The notes: generated from the sequence alone by a model not told the origin. Shown: positions 11,441-23,651, counted from the first letter of the stretch. The stretch: 64,000 nucleotides of DNA from Cephalotus follicularis (GCA_001972305.1 BDDD01000924.1:62001-126000), one strand, 5' to 3'. Numbers and translations are program-made.

Positions 11441-12349
11441 CTAGGTTTGACCTTGTCCTTGCTTGCATTCTCTTGCCTGATGTCCCAGTTTTCTGCACTT
11501 ATAACAGATTCCCTTTCCTAGCAGGCATTCCCCACGATAAGTCTTTCTGCACTGCTGACAGGATTTACGGTTTCCTCCCCCATCAGATCTTCCTTTCTTG
11601 TTTTTATTATTAAAGGATTCACCAGCCTTCCTCTTTCCTTGTCCTTGATCCACTGGTTTTTGTTGATATCTTTGATTGTCGATTTCTATTTTCAGCGCGC
11701 ACCTTAAAACTGCTTGATAGGTTTGCAGGTCTTGCACTATCAAAAATCTTCGGATATGAGGTTTTTGACCCTGGCAAAACCTGTTTGCCCTTCTCTCTTC
11801 CGTCAACACCATGTGAGCCGCGTATCAAGACAGCCTCACAAAATTAGCCTCGTATTGTGCTACGGTTTCTGATTCACCTTGCTCCAATTGGAGAGAATCT
11901 TCTTCCATCTCGTCCTTCATTGTTTGAGGAAAATATTTGTCCATAAATATTTCCTTAAACGCTTTCCACGTCATCGTTTCTAACTCTCGACGTGTCTTTG
12001 TCCTCTTGATCATACTCCATCATTGATCTACTTCTCCTTCTAACTTGTAGATTGAAAACTATACTTGATGATGATCCGTGCAGCTTAAGGCTCTGCATAT
12101 CTTTTCAAGTCCTTGGATCCACGCTTCTGCTTCTAATGGATCTATTGCTCCCAAAAAGGTTCTTGGGTTTTGTCTTACAAAGTGCTCTAAGGTTGGCCTT
12201 GCTGGCAAAGGCGCTTGATGCTTATTATTGTTGTTATTGGCAATAACCTGAGCCAATTGATTCAGTACCGCGGTTAGAGAATTATCTCCTCCATTGTCTT
12301 GTGCATTCCCATTTCTTCTTGGACCACATACTCTTCTTGCGTTAGCCAT
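11441..12349 (-). pseudogene. Element B gag
   Basis: The likely start is the ATG at 12349 (MANARRVCGP). Frame pieces follow at 12349-12059, 12013-11825 and 11812-11441. The gag domain is recognisable from TWKAFKEIFMDKYFPQ and QGESETVAQYEANFVRLS. A double cysteine region (CQQCRKTYRGEC, then CYKCRKLGHQARECKQG) gives one complete CCHC zinc knuckle. Stops and frameshifts lie near 12015-12058 and 11815-11825. The protein would have coated the element RNA in virus-like particles. Confidence 0.85.
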
Positions 12350-12658
12350 CTAGTTAGTATTCTCAAGTTAATACTCAACCTTAGTCAATTCTATTCATTG
12401 TTAGACAAAGCAGAACAGAATTCTAGTACTCATGATCTTTCAAAGAATTAGCAGTTTTATTTGTCATTTAACATTTCCCTTACACATCTTACATTTCTAC
12501 ATTTCTACATATCATACATAGAGCTTCTTTCTTGTTACTCTAGTCCTTATCACTAGAAGCACCGTTACCAAGTATCTCTTCTTGAACACGCCTAATCATC
12601 ATATGCAGATTTTCCCTAACTCCTCGCATGACTATCCCATTGATTCCCCAGATGTACC
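12350..12658 (-). other. Element B 5' leader, gag-proximal half
   Basis: Noncoding AT-rich sequence immediately upstream of the gag start of B. It is separated from the other half of the leader (21333-21671) by element C. The TSD TCAAA at 12659-12663 marks the break. Confidence 0.75.
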
Positions 12659-13444
12659 TCAAATGTAATACCCCATACCCATTTGTAGAGGATTATATCT
12701 TACGGCTGTTTTTATCTTATGGTTGAGAATGGTTTAAGTTATTATAATGATATTTCGGTTAGCTTCTTGGGGAAGCTTCACTTTTGCCAAGGTGGTGTGT
12801 GGGGATATGTGTGGTAAGGTGGAGGATTTCTCTTTCTTGGTTGACATTTCTTGCTTGGAGAGCTCTAGCCTTTCATCTTCTTCGTTCGTCGAGGGTGTTT
12901 TGGAATCCTCTATTTGCCTTTGAACTCTGGAGGTGAGCAGATACCTTCTCTAGTTTGTGTTATGTTGTGGTACGTTGCGCTCGGGTTGAGGACGAGGATG
13001 ATAGCTTGGTTTGGCTGGTTGTGTTTTCTCTTCATGCATGTGTTATATTTTTTGTCTTGGTTTGATATGTGTTTGTTTTGCAGACGAAGATCCTATCGTT
13101 GAGCCAGAGCACCTTGGGGTTGGTCGGTGGTAGTGTGATGGGTATTTTGTGAGTGTGACATTCTCCTCTTCCTTTTTCCTTAATATTTTACGTGTGCCTG
13201 TTGTTGTTCTCTGTTGGGAGTTCTTGTTGGGGAATTGGATCCCGGTCATCCGCTTTATATAAATTGTGTTTTTGATCTCAGATGAGCTTGAGAGCTCGGA
13301 TGATTCTTGGTTCGTATATTTTGTTCTCGGATTATTACTATTCTTGTCAAACGATCCTATTCTCACTCTTTGGTTCTCCTATGATGTTTGTGGTGCACTG
13401 GAGTGCGTAGATGTGTTTCTTGGGTTCCTCTTGAATGTACGGAC

Positions 13445-13900
13445 TGTTTTTAGCGGGAAAGGCCAGGATAGATTTGTAGCGGGCACGACCCAGATAGATA
13501 TTAGCGGAAAAGGTCTAGATAGATTCTAGCAGGCAAGGCCTGGATAGATGTGTTTGTTTAGCCTGGTATGGCGACAGACGACGGATGCTGTGGTGGATAT
13601 ATAATGTTCCTAGCGGGCATGGCCGGGATAGATATTAGCGAGCTGTGGCTCGGATAGATTCTAGTGGACGAGGTCCGGATAGATTCTAGTAGGCAAGGCC
13701 TGGATAGATGTGTGTGATTTACCTCGTATGGCGGTAGACCACGGATGCTGTGGTGGATATATAATGTTCTTAGTGGGCACGGCTTGAATAGATATTAGCG
13801 TGCTGTGGCTTCGATAGATTCCAGCGGACGAGGTCTGGATAGATTCTAATAGGCAAGGCCTGGATATATGTGTGCATTTTTGCTTGTGTATGGCGGAAGA
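13445..13900 (+). repeat. 160-bp tandem repeat in element C 5' LTR
   Basis: Almost three copies of a 160-bp unit (ACGGATGCTGTGGTGGATAT recurs at 13581 and 13741). Each is built from shorter units of about 25-30 bp ending GGATAGAT(A)TTAGCG or GGATAGATTCTAG. The same block occurs in the 3' LTR at 19625-20060. Confidence 0.85.
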
Positions 13901-14227
13901 CCTTGGTTTGGGTGGTGGATGTGTGATGTCATGGTATATGACGGCAGAGCACGGGATATTGTGGTGTTCCTCTTCCTTTGGTCTTAGGCATAATTGTTAT
14001 TACATGTTGTGATGTAACCTTTTATTGAATTCCTATACATGATTATTACTGAACTCTTTTCCTTTTGGCAGACTCCGAGGAGTTGGACTTGTTGTATTGC
14101 TAAGTTTATGCTTTCCTCTGATCTACATCATTTTATGTTTCACTCAGTTGAGCATGACCTGATATATGTTTCTTTTAGAGCGTGCAGTGGTTGTGCATGT
14201 AGTGGAGAATGCTTTGTCCCTACTCAC

Positions 14228-14265
14228 TAGTCAGTTGGACTAATCCCCTCCCAGTTGTTTTGCAG
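14228..14265 (+). promoter_or_regulatory. Hairpin with acceptor-like site, element C 5' LTR
   Basis: TAGTC (14228-14232) and GACTA (14238-14242) form a 5-bp stem around AGTTG. The 3' arm runs into CTAAT, then a pyrimidine-rich stretch and TTGCAG at 14260-14265, the layout of a branch site and splice acceptor. Confidence 0.45.
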
Positions 14266-15059
14266 AGGGAGTTGAGGAGGCTGCCAGAGCAGTCTTTTGT
14301 GCTGTTAAGGTAGTCCTCGGATAGAAGCAACTCTGTTGGCTTCTCGGACTCGTCCTTACATGCATTCATGGGGCATATGGGTTTTGTTTGTTCTGTTGTA
14401 TGGGTCCTCGGATATGAGGAGAGATGATATTCTTTTGTTGAGCCTGTTATGTAAAGAGAAATGATTTTATGATATATTCTTTTCCGATGATGTGATATAT
14501 CTTGTTTTATGATGATTTGTGTTTTTCCTCTATTTGGTGTATGTTTTGTTTAGTTCGACCTTGGTAGGCCTGGCCGAGATGGGAATGTGTGCTTCCCGAG
14601 GACCGGTTAAGATTTTCCAAGAAGGGTGGCTGAGGTTGGGCAGCTTAGAGGATCTTCTAGGTAGAGGTCAGACCTTTAGAGCTTGTGTTTCGACCTCAAG
14701 GGTTGTTGTTGAAGCTTAGACGTGGTGTGTTGTGACCTGGGAAAGTCCTTGGATTTGTCGCATGGCCAAACCTTGTTAACGAGGGTTTGTTCCTTGTCGT
14801 CTGGCCTAGGTCTGAGGAGGACATGTCCGAGGAGGGCATGCCGAGGATGGCTTTGTGCGTGGTTCGGTTTGTCAGAGGATCGTGGCTTGGGTTTGGTCAT
14901 ACGTTTTTGGGCAAGACGTGTAATAACCGCAAATTGCAATTCGTGTATATTGTACTATGATTAATGAAATATGCACTTGCATTAAATTTTAATGTCCAAT
15001 TGTTATATGAATTGTGATTATGGTTTTAATTAAAGGAATAAATGTCAGTAACCAAAAAT

Positions 15060-15195
15060 CAGCCACCTACAGCCGACTGTCACAGGGTAATAGTCGACTG
15101 CCTAATTTATAGGGAAACAGTCAACTGTCACAGGGGAACAGTCGAGTGGATGATTCGTGGAGTGGACAGTCGACTGCCGGGTAAATACAGTCGAC
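15060..15195 (+). repeat. CAGTCGACTG array 1 of S2
   Basis: Six copies of CAGTCGACTG or one-base variants (CAGCCGACTG, CAGTCAACTG) spaced 15-35 bp apart, upstream of the putative donor at 15650. Confidence 0.8.
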
Positions 15196-16109
15196 TGGTA
15201 AGGCATAGGACAAGTGTTTGTGCATGGCGGGAGACTGAGCAGAGACGTGGCATGCAATGGACAGGTGTTGTATGCATGCCGCCAGCTGTAACAACATGCA
15301 AGGGTGATGCCTTGCATGTTCGCTATTCCTTCTGCAAGACCTGCAGACCTGCAACCTGCAAAAACATGTGACAAATAACAAAGAAAGAAATTTTCATGTG
15401 AGAGAGAGAGAGAGAGAAGGGAGAAGGCTGAATTAATTGAATCTGACGAGTTAGAAGGTTTTGGAACCTCTATATCAACTGCTGAGGGATAGAAAGGAGT
15501 GTTGGAAACACTTGAGAGAGAAGGAAACGTATTGGGCAGCAGCTGTTGACAAGTTGAGGCAGGGAGTTTCAAAGTGGAATTGGAGCTCAAATCAACTGGA
15601 AGATTTTAACTCGACTTATGTTACTGTTGTATGGATATACAAGTTCTAGGTAGGTATAAATGCATGCATGTAACTGATGATAACATCCAGCTCTTCGATT
15701 AGATTTCTGGAACATGGCATGTTGAGGTTGAAGTGTTCAAAGTGAGTTAGAGCTTAGAATTTCATGGGTAAGCTACTGATTCGACCTCAGTTGTTGTTGT
15801 CATGATTAAACACCACATAAACCTACTGATTTTAATGTTTACACCTACTATTTGCATGCAAGTAGATTAAATTGATGGAAATTGGAGTTTGAGTTGGTGT
15901 AAAGAGTTTTGAGCACAAAGAGAAGAGTCAATCCGATTTGATTCTGCAATAGCGATTGAGGTAGGGGTTTTGACATGTTTTAGAAAATATGATATGTATA
16001 TCATGCCTGGATGTTTTCTATATAATTTCATGTTATTGATTGGTTGGAAATTTGATTGTGAGCATGCATAGTCTATTTTGTTGAACTGCTGCCTGACGAT
16101 TCTGGACAA

Positions 16110-16230
16110 AAATAGTCGACTGTTTAACCGCAATAGTCGACTGCTCAATGTAAACAGCCGACTGTTAAGGACAGACAGTCGACTGCCTAATGAAAATAGC
16201 CGGTTATTCTTATGAACAACCGACTATTAA
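16110..16230 (+). repeat. CAGTCGACTG array 2 of S2
   Basis: Six more copies or variants of the same palindrome as array 1 (for example near 16112, 16134, 16156 and 16177), here inside the putative intron. Confidence 0.75.
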
Positions 16231-17115
16231 GTAACAAATTGCTGATATTAGCTGCTGTTAGGCTTTAAATTGTGTGTAATTACCCTAGCCTCCACATGCA
16301 ATGATTGTAACAGTCAATCCTGGCCATATGTAGTTACATTACAGAAAGTAAACAACGTATGCACTCCTTGTGAGAGTTGTGCAAGAATGACTAGGGTATA
16401 CTAACATCTTGTTTGAACCTTGAATTGTGATTGTTCCGCTGATGCTTAATGATGCTATATCAATCTTTTATAGCTATTAAGTGCACTACTATTACACTTA
16501 ATATTAATGATTGAACCAACTAGAGCTAAAGCACAAAATAGGTTTCTTTACTGTTTTCAAAACGAAATTTTTCCTCCTTGAGAGGCACAACTACTGTACT
16601 GAATACCGTTTCCTCCAACGAGAGGTACGGTTACTGAAATGTTAAATGTTTCAAAAGAAAACAACTTATATTGCATATTATAGATATGAAAAATTGCTAC
16701 TGAATGGATTGAATTGTTTGTCTATGTTATTGCCGTTAGTCGAGTGATAGGAGACATCACTGGCTACGGGGTGGTCCTATGTGCCAGGAGTTGGCTAGAG
16801 CTTCCACCACACTTATCTGCAATGCAGATCCTGATTGTTACCTGCCGTTAATGCTGGCAGAATTGACCTGATCTATCATCTTCGGAGTGTAGGGTGATAG
16901 TTAGGTGGTGCACAGTTGGTGCTAGAAGTTAGCGACATGTGACACCCAAACAACTGTATTGATTGATTTTACCCTTATGCGGTATTCCTGAATTATATTG
17001 TCTATGGCCACTTGGCATGATTGCTTATATATATTAGAATGCTTATATATTTGTTATTTCAGATAACTGACCTACATGTTACATTTATATATTCTTTCGC
17101 ATGCTTTATTCCTAC

Positions 17116-17140
17116 TTAGCCAAGTGAGGGCAACGGCTAA
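17116..17140 (+). promoter_or_regulatory. Acceptor hairpin, S2
   Basis: TTAGCC pairs with GGCTAA around a 13-nt loop. The 3' arm overlaps CTAAC, and TTTCAG|ATTGA follows at 17151-17161. Confidence 0.6.
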
Positions 17141-17319
17141 CCCCCTACCATTTCAGATTGAGTGAAGGCGTTCGGGGAAGTGCTGTTGAAGCTTTATTGG
17201 AGAGTTTCTATTTTGTTGAGGTTATTATTCACTATGTTTGTATTGAAATGAACGATCATACTCCATTGTTCTTGTTTTACTTTTCTAATATGTAAAAGGA
17301 TAATTGTTAGTGTTGTTTA

Positions 17320-17343
17320 AGCACGTAGTATGTGCTGCGTGTG
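17320..17343 (+). promoter_or_regulatory. Invariant-loop hairpin, S2 (decayed copy)
   Basis: Loop TAGTATGTGCTG (two changes from the common TAGTATGGGATG) with a 5-bp stem GCACG/CGTGT including one G-U pair. This is the weakest of the seven copies. Confidence 0.4.
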
Positions 17344-17717
17344 GATAATTTTATAATTCGGCAATGGAATGCTTCCGCTTATGTTAATGAAATTGTTAAA
17401 TGTTGAATGCTGGATTATTTAAATCTGATATCACAATATATTTTTGTCTCTAACTGAAGGCGGGGTGTGACAAGACGTGGAGTGCTGGCATCCTCTGCCT
17501 TAGTCCTTTCTCTGACAAGTTTGCTTTTAGATAAATGATGCATTTTGGCGTGGCTGTGTTATCTGGCTTTAGTGATAATTACAGCTTTTCCATTCTTCTC
17601 TTTTGTTTCTTTCTTTGACGTGTGCTAGCATTTTCGGCTTAGAAGAGATGGGAAATTCCTCCTTCCTGCAGGGCGGTTCGTCCGAGGTGGCTATCTTGAG
17701 GGATGGGTCATCACAGT

Positions 17718-17729
17718 TGGTATCAAAGA
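17718..17729 (+). promoter_or_regulatory. Primer-binding site of element C
   Basis: TGGTATCAAAGA, two bases after the 5' LTR end. It matches initiator tRNA-Met complement except near its 3' part. Confidence 0.65.
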
Positions 17730-17870
17730 GACCGGTTTGTGGTTCTAATGCGAGCTTTTCTTTCTTCATGTGTGTTGATGTTTTCTGGGGTATTTTATGT
17801 TGGGTTTTGCATTTCATGCATGGCATAGAGAACGCGTTAATATGGTAGATTCTTTCTCTGTATGTGAAGG

Positions 17871-18482
17871 ATGATGCATCGTAGTGCCAACCGAGGTAGT
17901 GGCCAGATTGGGGAAAGGACAACCTCCAGGCCAGTGGTGGACTAGGGACCACTGACTATTGAGCCTGAGGTACAAGAAAATCCTGGAATTGAGGCTCAGA
18001 AAGGCCAACCGACAGAGGTCGAGGTTCATGCTGCGCAGTCTACTGCTCAAGTACCTCCTCCAGTTTATGTGGGAAGTCAGTTCGAGCTATTACGGGCTTT
18101 TACCATTTGGGCTTGGACCATTGGGGCAGCTAGACGTCAACCTTTGTCGCTTGAACGTATGCAGCGCCTTGGGGCTGTAGTTTTTGAAGGATCCAGAAAC
18201 CCCACTGATGCTGAGACTTGGTTAAACCGTTTGGAACATATATTTGAAAGGATTGATATATCTTTGGACCAGCGGGTAGGTAATGCGTCTTTCTTGTCGG
18301 AACAAGGAAACTTGCAATTGTGGGAAGCTTTGATCGCCATATTTGAGGGTCCACTGGAGGTGTTATGGTTTTATGTGCTGGTACGAGGCTTGTTGAAGAG
18401 TCTTCGGATACAATGTCAGACGAGACAAGAAAGAGCGAGATCCGAGCATGACTTGAAGTTTCATGCGAAAGTTTGTTTGTAG
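17871..18482 (+). pseudogene. Element C gag fragment
   Basis: A degenerate gag start near 17871 (MHRSANRGSGQIGERT...) is followed by a segment with the Ty3/gypsy gag signature at 18150-18330: LERMQRLGAVVFEGSRNPTD, AETWLNRLEHIF, and NASFL...LWEAL in place of the usual A-W-W motif. It resembles the gag of element D around 29640-29830. Coding similarity fades after about 18380, and no zinc knuckle or pol follows. A TAG near 17941 breaks the first part. Confidence 0.75.
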
Positions 18483-18845
18483 TAGTTTTTAGCGTTATAG
18501 TGTTTAGAGTTAGTTAAGCTGTGTGTTTTTATGTTAAGGATAAGTAAGGTGTTTTATAGCACTCTTTGGAAAAGGGTAGAGGAGAAAAGAGTCATGGACA
18601 GGGCGTGTCCTCTGGCTAAGGAGACCTTGGTGTTTTAAGTGACACGACGCTTTTTCGAGTCTTTGGTAAGCAGTGCTGAGGACTTAATGAAATGGGGAGT
18701 TTGGATCCTCTGTTCCTTGAGTCCTCTGCCCCTTTTTGGTTCCTAGTTTTTCTCATGCACCTTATGAATAGGAGAATGCGGAAACTTTTTCATTGCTTTG
18801 ACATATGGTTGAATTTTGAGGACAAAATTCCTATGGTGCGGAGGA
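18483..18845 (+). other. Element C internal tail with polypurine-like end
   Basis: No gene is visible. Near its end it keeps TTTTGAGGACAAAATTCC (about 18815-18832), the post-stop sequence typical of these gypsy elements, then GTGCGGAGGA directly before the 3' LTR, a weak polypurine tract. Confidence 0.65.
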
Positions 18846-19624
18846 TGTAATACCCCGTACCCGTTTGTAGAGGATTATATCTTAAGGCTCTTTTTATCTT
18901 GTGGTTGAGAATGGTTTAAGTTATTGTAATGATATTTTGGTTAGCTTCTTAGGGAAGCTTCATATTTCCCAAGGTGGTGTGTGGGAATATGTCTGGTAAG
19001 GTGGAGGATTTCTCTTTCTTCGTTCACGTTTCTTGCTTGGAGAGCTCTAGCCTTTAGTCTTCTTCCTTCGCCGAGTGTGTTTTGGAATCTTTGCTTTGCC
19101 TTTGAGCTATGGAGTGAGTGGATACCTTCTCTGGTTTGTGATGTGTTGTGGTACGGTGCGCTCAAGCTGAGGACGAAGATGATAGCCTAGTTTAGATGGT
19201 TGTGTTTTTTCTTCATGCATGTGTTATGTTTTTCTTCTTGGTTTGATATGTGTTAGTCTTGCAGACGAAGATTCTGTCGCTAAGCCCGAGCACCTTGGGT
19301 TTGGTTGGCTGTAGTGTGAGGGGTATTTTGTGAGTGGGACATTCTCCTCTTCCTTTTTCCTTGATATTTTATGTGTGCCTGTTGTTGTTATTTGTTGAGT
19401 GTTCTTGTTGGGGATTTGGATCCCGGCCATCCTTTTTATATAAATTGTGTTTTTTATCTCTGATGAGCTTGAGAGCTTGGATGATTCTTGGTTCGTATAT
19501 TTTGTTCTCGGATTATTACTATTCTTGTCAGACGATCCTATTCTTACTCTTTGCTTCTCCTCTGATGTGTGGGGTGCACTGGAGTGTGCGGATGTGTTTC
19601 TTGGGTTCCTCTGGAATGTACGAA

Positions 19625-20060
19625 CTGTTATTAGCGGTGCAAGGCCCGGATAGATATTAGCGAACGAGGTCCGGATAGATTATAGTAGGCAAGGACTAGA
19701 TAGATGTGTGTGTTTTGCCTGGTATGGTGGCAGACCACAGATGCTGGGGTGGATATATAACGTTCTTAGCCGGCACTGCCCGAATAGATATTAGCAAGCT
19801 GTGGCTAGGATAGATATTAACGGACGAGGTCCAGATATATTCTAGCAAGCAAGTCCGGGATATATGTGTGTGTTTTGCTTGGTATGGCGGCAGACCACGG
19901 ATGCTGTGGTGGATATATAATGTTCTTAGCGGGCACGACCCGGATAGATATTAGCGAGCTTTGGCTCAGATAGATTCTAGCAGACGAGGTTCGGATAGAT
20001 TCTAGCAGGCAAGGCCTGGATAGATTTGTGTGTTTTTCCTTGTGTATGGTGGAAGACCAT
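19625..20060 (+). repeat. 160-bp tandem repeat in element C 3' LTR
   Basis: Same unit as in the 5' LTR, ending with the conserved GGATGCTG(T/G)GGTGGATATATAA segment near 19741 and 19901 (period 160). Confidence 0.85.
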
Positions 20061-20383
20061 GGCTTGGGTGGTGGATGTGTGATGTCATGGTATATGACGG
20101 CAGACCACAGGATATTGTGGTGTTCCTCTTCCTTTGATCTCGGGCACAGTTGTTATTACATGTTGTGATGTAACCTTTTATTGAATTCCTATACTTGTTT
20201 ATTATTGAACTCTTTTCCTTTTGGCAGACTCCGCGGAGTTGGACTTGTTTTATTGTTGAGTTTCTGCTTTCCTCTGATCTATATCGTTTTATGTTTCGCT
20301 CAGTTGAGCATGACCTGATATATTTTTCTTTTAGTGCGTCCAGTGGTTGTGGATGCAGGGGAGAATGCTTTGTCCCTACTCAC

Positions 20384-20421
20384 TAGTCAGTTGGACTAAT
20401 CCCCTGCCAGTTGTTTTGCAG
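20384..20421 (+). promoter_or_regulatory. Hairpin with acceptor-like site, element C 3' LTR
   Basis: TAGTC/GACTA stem at 20384-20398, then CTAAT, pyrimidines and TTTTGCAG ending at 20421; conserved from the 5' LTR despite several percent divergence nearby. Confidence 0.45.
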
Positions 20422-21332
20422 TGGAAGTTGAGGTGGCTGCCAGAGCAGTCTGTTGTGTTGATAAGGTAGTCCTCGGACAAAAGCGGCTTCGTTGGCTTCT
20501 CGGACTCATCCTTACATGCATTCATGGGCATATCGGTTTTGTTTCTTCTGTTGTATGGGTCCTCGGATATGAGGAGAGATGGTTTTCTTTTGTTGAGCCT
20601 GTTCTGTAAATAGAAATGATGTTATGATATATTGTTTTGCGATGATGTTATATATCTTGTTCTATGATGATATGTGTTTTTCGTCTGTTTGGTGTATTTT
20701 ATGTTTTTTTTGACCTTGGTAGGCCTGGTCGAGATGGGAATGTGTGCTTCCCGAGGACCGGTTAAGCTTTTCTGAGAACGCTGGCTGAGGTTGGGTAGGT
20801 CAGAGGATCTCATATGTAGAGGTCAGACCTTTAGAGCATGTGTTTACACCTCAGGGGTTGTTGTCCGAGCTCAAATGTGGTGTGTTTTGACCTGGGCAAG
20901 TCCTCAGATTTGTGGCACGGTCAGACCTTGTTAACGGGTGTTTGTTCCTTGCCGTCTGGCTTAGGTCCGACGAGGACATGTCTGAGTATGGGTTTGTCCG
21001 AGGAGGGGCTGTCCGAGGATGGCTTTGTGCGTGGTTGGGTTTGTCAGAGGATCGTGGTGTGGGTTTGGTCTTATGTTTTTGGGCAAGACATGGAGTGTTG
21101 GTGTCCTCTGCCTTGGTCCTTCCTCAGACAAGTTTCCTTTTAGTTAAAAGGTGCGCTTTGGCGTGGCTGTGTTATATGTCTTTAGTGATAATTACAGTTT
21201 TTCCATTCTTCTCTTTTGTTTCTTCTCTGCTGTATGCCAGCGTTTTTGGCTTAGAGGAGATGGGAAATTCCTCCTTCCTGCCGGGCGGTTCATCCGAAGT
21301 GGCCATCCAGAGGGACGGGTCATCACATCAAA

Positions 21333-21671
21333 AGGGTCTTCATACATGACTTGATTTCTCTAAGAATCTCGTTCTTTCTTTCTAACTCCTCATTATATTC
21401 TTCCTCCATCTGGTATATATGATTGTAATACTCTTTCCGATTACTAGCTATGATTCCTCTCAAAATATCTTAATCTTCTCAAAGATTCTGATTCCTAGTT
21501 ATGAGATCTTGTAGTTGCCATCCCAATGGCTCAGATGATCCGCAATGAGAAGATTTGGTACTAGCCTTTGAGTCATAGGATTCACTTGTTGTTGACATCT
21601 AATAATTAGATTAGCCAACACACAATTCATATCCTCAAATATAACAATATCAATCTGTCTGATACCATAAC
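21333..21671 (-). other. Element B 5' leader, LTR-proximal half, with primer-binding site
   Basis: On the minus strand the B LTR ends GGGGGAGTTACA and four bases later TGGTATCAGACAG (about 21655-21667) gives the initiator-Met primer site. The rest is noncoding leader that resumes at 12658 once element C is removed. Confidence 0.78.
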
Positions 21672-23651
21672 TGTAACTCCCCCGATCTGAGTTCACTTTT
21701 ACTCAAAGCGAGCTACGAGGATTCAGTGCGTTACATGGGGTGTGACATCATTAATTCTTTAACAATCTTAGTAATTGCTAACATTTATCAAACTCTCTCA
21801 TAATCTCAAATATAACTTACAACTTTAAAAACTAAGCTTTAAAAACATCATGCTCACTTTTGAAGCCACTTTGCACTATAACAAACAATTCTAGTGCCAT
21901 TACAATTATACATAATCTGTCTTCTTACAAATAAGTAGCGGAAAAGTAAACTTATTACATCATAAAAATAGTTATTGGATAGCATAATTTCTTCAAAACT
22001 TCTTTTACATACTTCCTCTAAAGCTCAAAATTTCTTCGTTCATCCATTCCCTGGAATTTTTTTTAAAAAACAAAACATTGAAAGGAATGAGCTTAAATAG
22101 CCCAGTAAGGGTTTCAAAATAAACATTTCACCACATTCATTCTTTTCTGTTCATATCTCATGAATCAGAACATTTCATAAATACTGAGGGGTTATATAAA
22201 CTTAAAGAACCCAATTGAACCTTTGCTTCACCGGGGCATTGTGCACTCCCCGATTTCTCTCTTTACATCACATGCATGTCCGAGAGCACTCTCCGCTCTT
22301 TCCCATTAATCCCTCTTAGATCGCAATCCAAGAGTTGTTCATCTCAGTTCGTTACCTTTTCTCATTTCGTAAAATCATTTCTCAATACTTTGAGTGATCA
22401 TCTCAAGCTATTCATAAGAACAGATTCGCACAACATTTGCAAAATTGAATTTGACATATAGAAACATTCATTTTTAGAGAAAATTTAAAACGGTAAAGTT
22501 ATGGTAGACATTTCAACGATTTCAGAATAATAAAAATCATATATTTTCATTGAGAAACGGAGATGCAATGAATTTTTAATGTTGGTTGTTCCATATAGCA
22601 GCAGAACATGAGTAGTAATTTTAAACATAGAATTTCATCAAGAAATTGGAAGAAATTAGAAATACATGAGCCATAACAATTGTAGAACATATCTTAATGT
22701 TTTTATAACACTCAACCATTTGACTGTTCATCAAGAAACGAGAAAGTTATGATTAAAATAATCTGCTGCATAATTTCCAGAAATAATAGAAGAATACTTT
22801 GGCATAAAAGGGTAGAATTTTCCTTACTTTGAATCAATCTCCTTCTTCTTCTCTTCACTTGAATTTATGTCAGCAAAACTTAGCATAAACCAACTGAATT
22901 CAGGTCACAACTACACACATATATATAGGAGAATGAAAACTTGGGTTGCAAGTTTGCTAAGGTAAGTCATAGGCCACCTATTGCCATGTGCTCAAATTAC
23001 CCACTTGATAACACTTTCTCTCTCTCCAAATTGATGACACTTGTTCTTTCTTATAATTCCAACATAGAAATATCTAATGTCTTCACTGCCTAGCTTGCCA
23101 CATGTCCCTTAAATAATAATTATTAATGTATAAAGAGACAAGAAGCTAGATTTCCTCAATTGATCAGCAGAAAAAGTGGTGGTGGTTGGAACTGAAGCGT
23201 CGCCGCTTACGTGTTATACCAATATTCTTCAACTGATTCGTCGGTTAAAGCGCTGGCACTTGGGGTAAAGAGTCACCGCTTAAGGCAAAATGCAGACACT
23301 TTGAATGGAAACGTCGCCGCTTAAAGGTGTTGCCATGTATAAAAACGCAGTTGTTTAAAGCTCTATTATAAGGGGTTCAAGTGTCGTCGCTTTGCAATTT
23401 AACCATTGCCGCTTTAACAAACCGTCGGGGCTTAAGTCAATTTTTCCAGGAATCCATTCGACGCTTTTCTCTAGACTGTCGATGCTTTCTTCCTTTCAGT
23501 TGACGCTTTCAACACCATACACGACACCAAACACATAAAACATGGTGCAAAGCAAAATATAATGCAAAACAACATACTCCACAACACATAAGACTTAGAG
23601 CAAGCATCTTTCCATAAAACAATAATTTTAATGAAAATTCTAGTTACTACA
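21672..23651 (-). mobile_element. Element B 5' LTR
   Basis: Read on the minus strand it starts TGTAGTAACTAG at 23651 and ends GGGGGAGTTACA at 21672 (1980 bp). Both ends and several internal blocks align with S1 (3860-6673). It contains a palindrome array (23190-23510) and hairpins shared with S1. It is inserted in the Copia-1 integrase reading (the frame ends ...STPYM exactly at 23652). The matching 3' LTR of B is absent. Confidence 0.85.
23190..23510 (-). repeat. GTCG(A/C)CGC palindrome array in element B LTR
   Basis: About ten degenerate copies of the S1 motif, here often GTCGCCGC or GTCGATGC, with AAGC/GCTT flanks (for example near 23198, 23269, 23311, 23386, 23480). Confidence 0.65.

Larger units (their letters stand above)
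14919..17472 (+). mobile_element. Solo LTR S2 in the 5' LTR of element C
   Basis: A 2554-bp unit starting TGTAATAACCG and ending GGGGTGTGACA, flanked by AGACG (14914-14918 and 17473-17477). There is no internal coding region. It contains CAGTCGACTG arrays at 15060-15195 and 16110-16230, a donor-like AG|GTAGG at 15650, and an acceptor hairpin at 17116-17140 with TTTCAG ending at 17156. The 162-codon minus frame at 15102-15590 runs through the palindrome array and shows no family motif. Confidence 0.92.
12664..17715 (+). mobile_element. Element C 5' LTR, split by S2
   Basis: Begins TGTAATACCCC and ends GGGTCATCACA, matching the 3' LTR at both ends. It includes a satellite-like tandem block (13445-13900), a hairpin plus acceptor-like segment at 14228-14265, and the 2554-bp solo LTR S2. 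The empty counterpart of the S2 site is in the 3' LTR near 21083. Confidence 0.9.
12664..21327 (+). mobile_element. Element C: nonautonomous LTR retrotransposon in the leader of B
   Basis: A full two-LTR unit with TG...CA ends flanked by TCAAA (12659-12663 and 21328-21332). The LTRs are 12664-17715 (about 2.49 kb after removal of solo LTR S2) and 18846-21327 (2482 bp). The internal domain is only 1130 bp: a primer site, a gag fragment and a polypurine-like lead-in, with no protease, RT or integrase. The first 250 bp of the two LTRs differ at about 8% of positions by eye, so the insertion is old. Mobilisation would have needed enzymes from another element, probably a relative of A/D, whose primer site and gag start resemble it. 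Confidence 0.9.
18846..21327 (+). mobile_element. Element C 3' LTR
   Basis: 2482 bp, TGTAATACCCCG to GGGTCATCACA, uninterrupted. It carries the tandem block at 19625-20060 and the hairpin/acceptor-like segment at 20384-20421, both also present in the 5' LTR. Confidence 0.92.

Noticed and set aside
15102-15590. 162-codon minus-strand open frame
   Set aside because: It runs through the CAGTCGACTG array and leader of solo LTR S2, has no family motif and is not kept in related LTRs.
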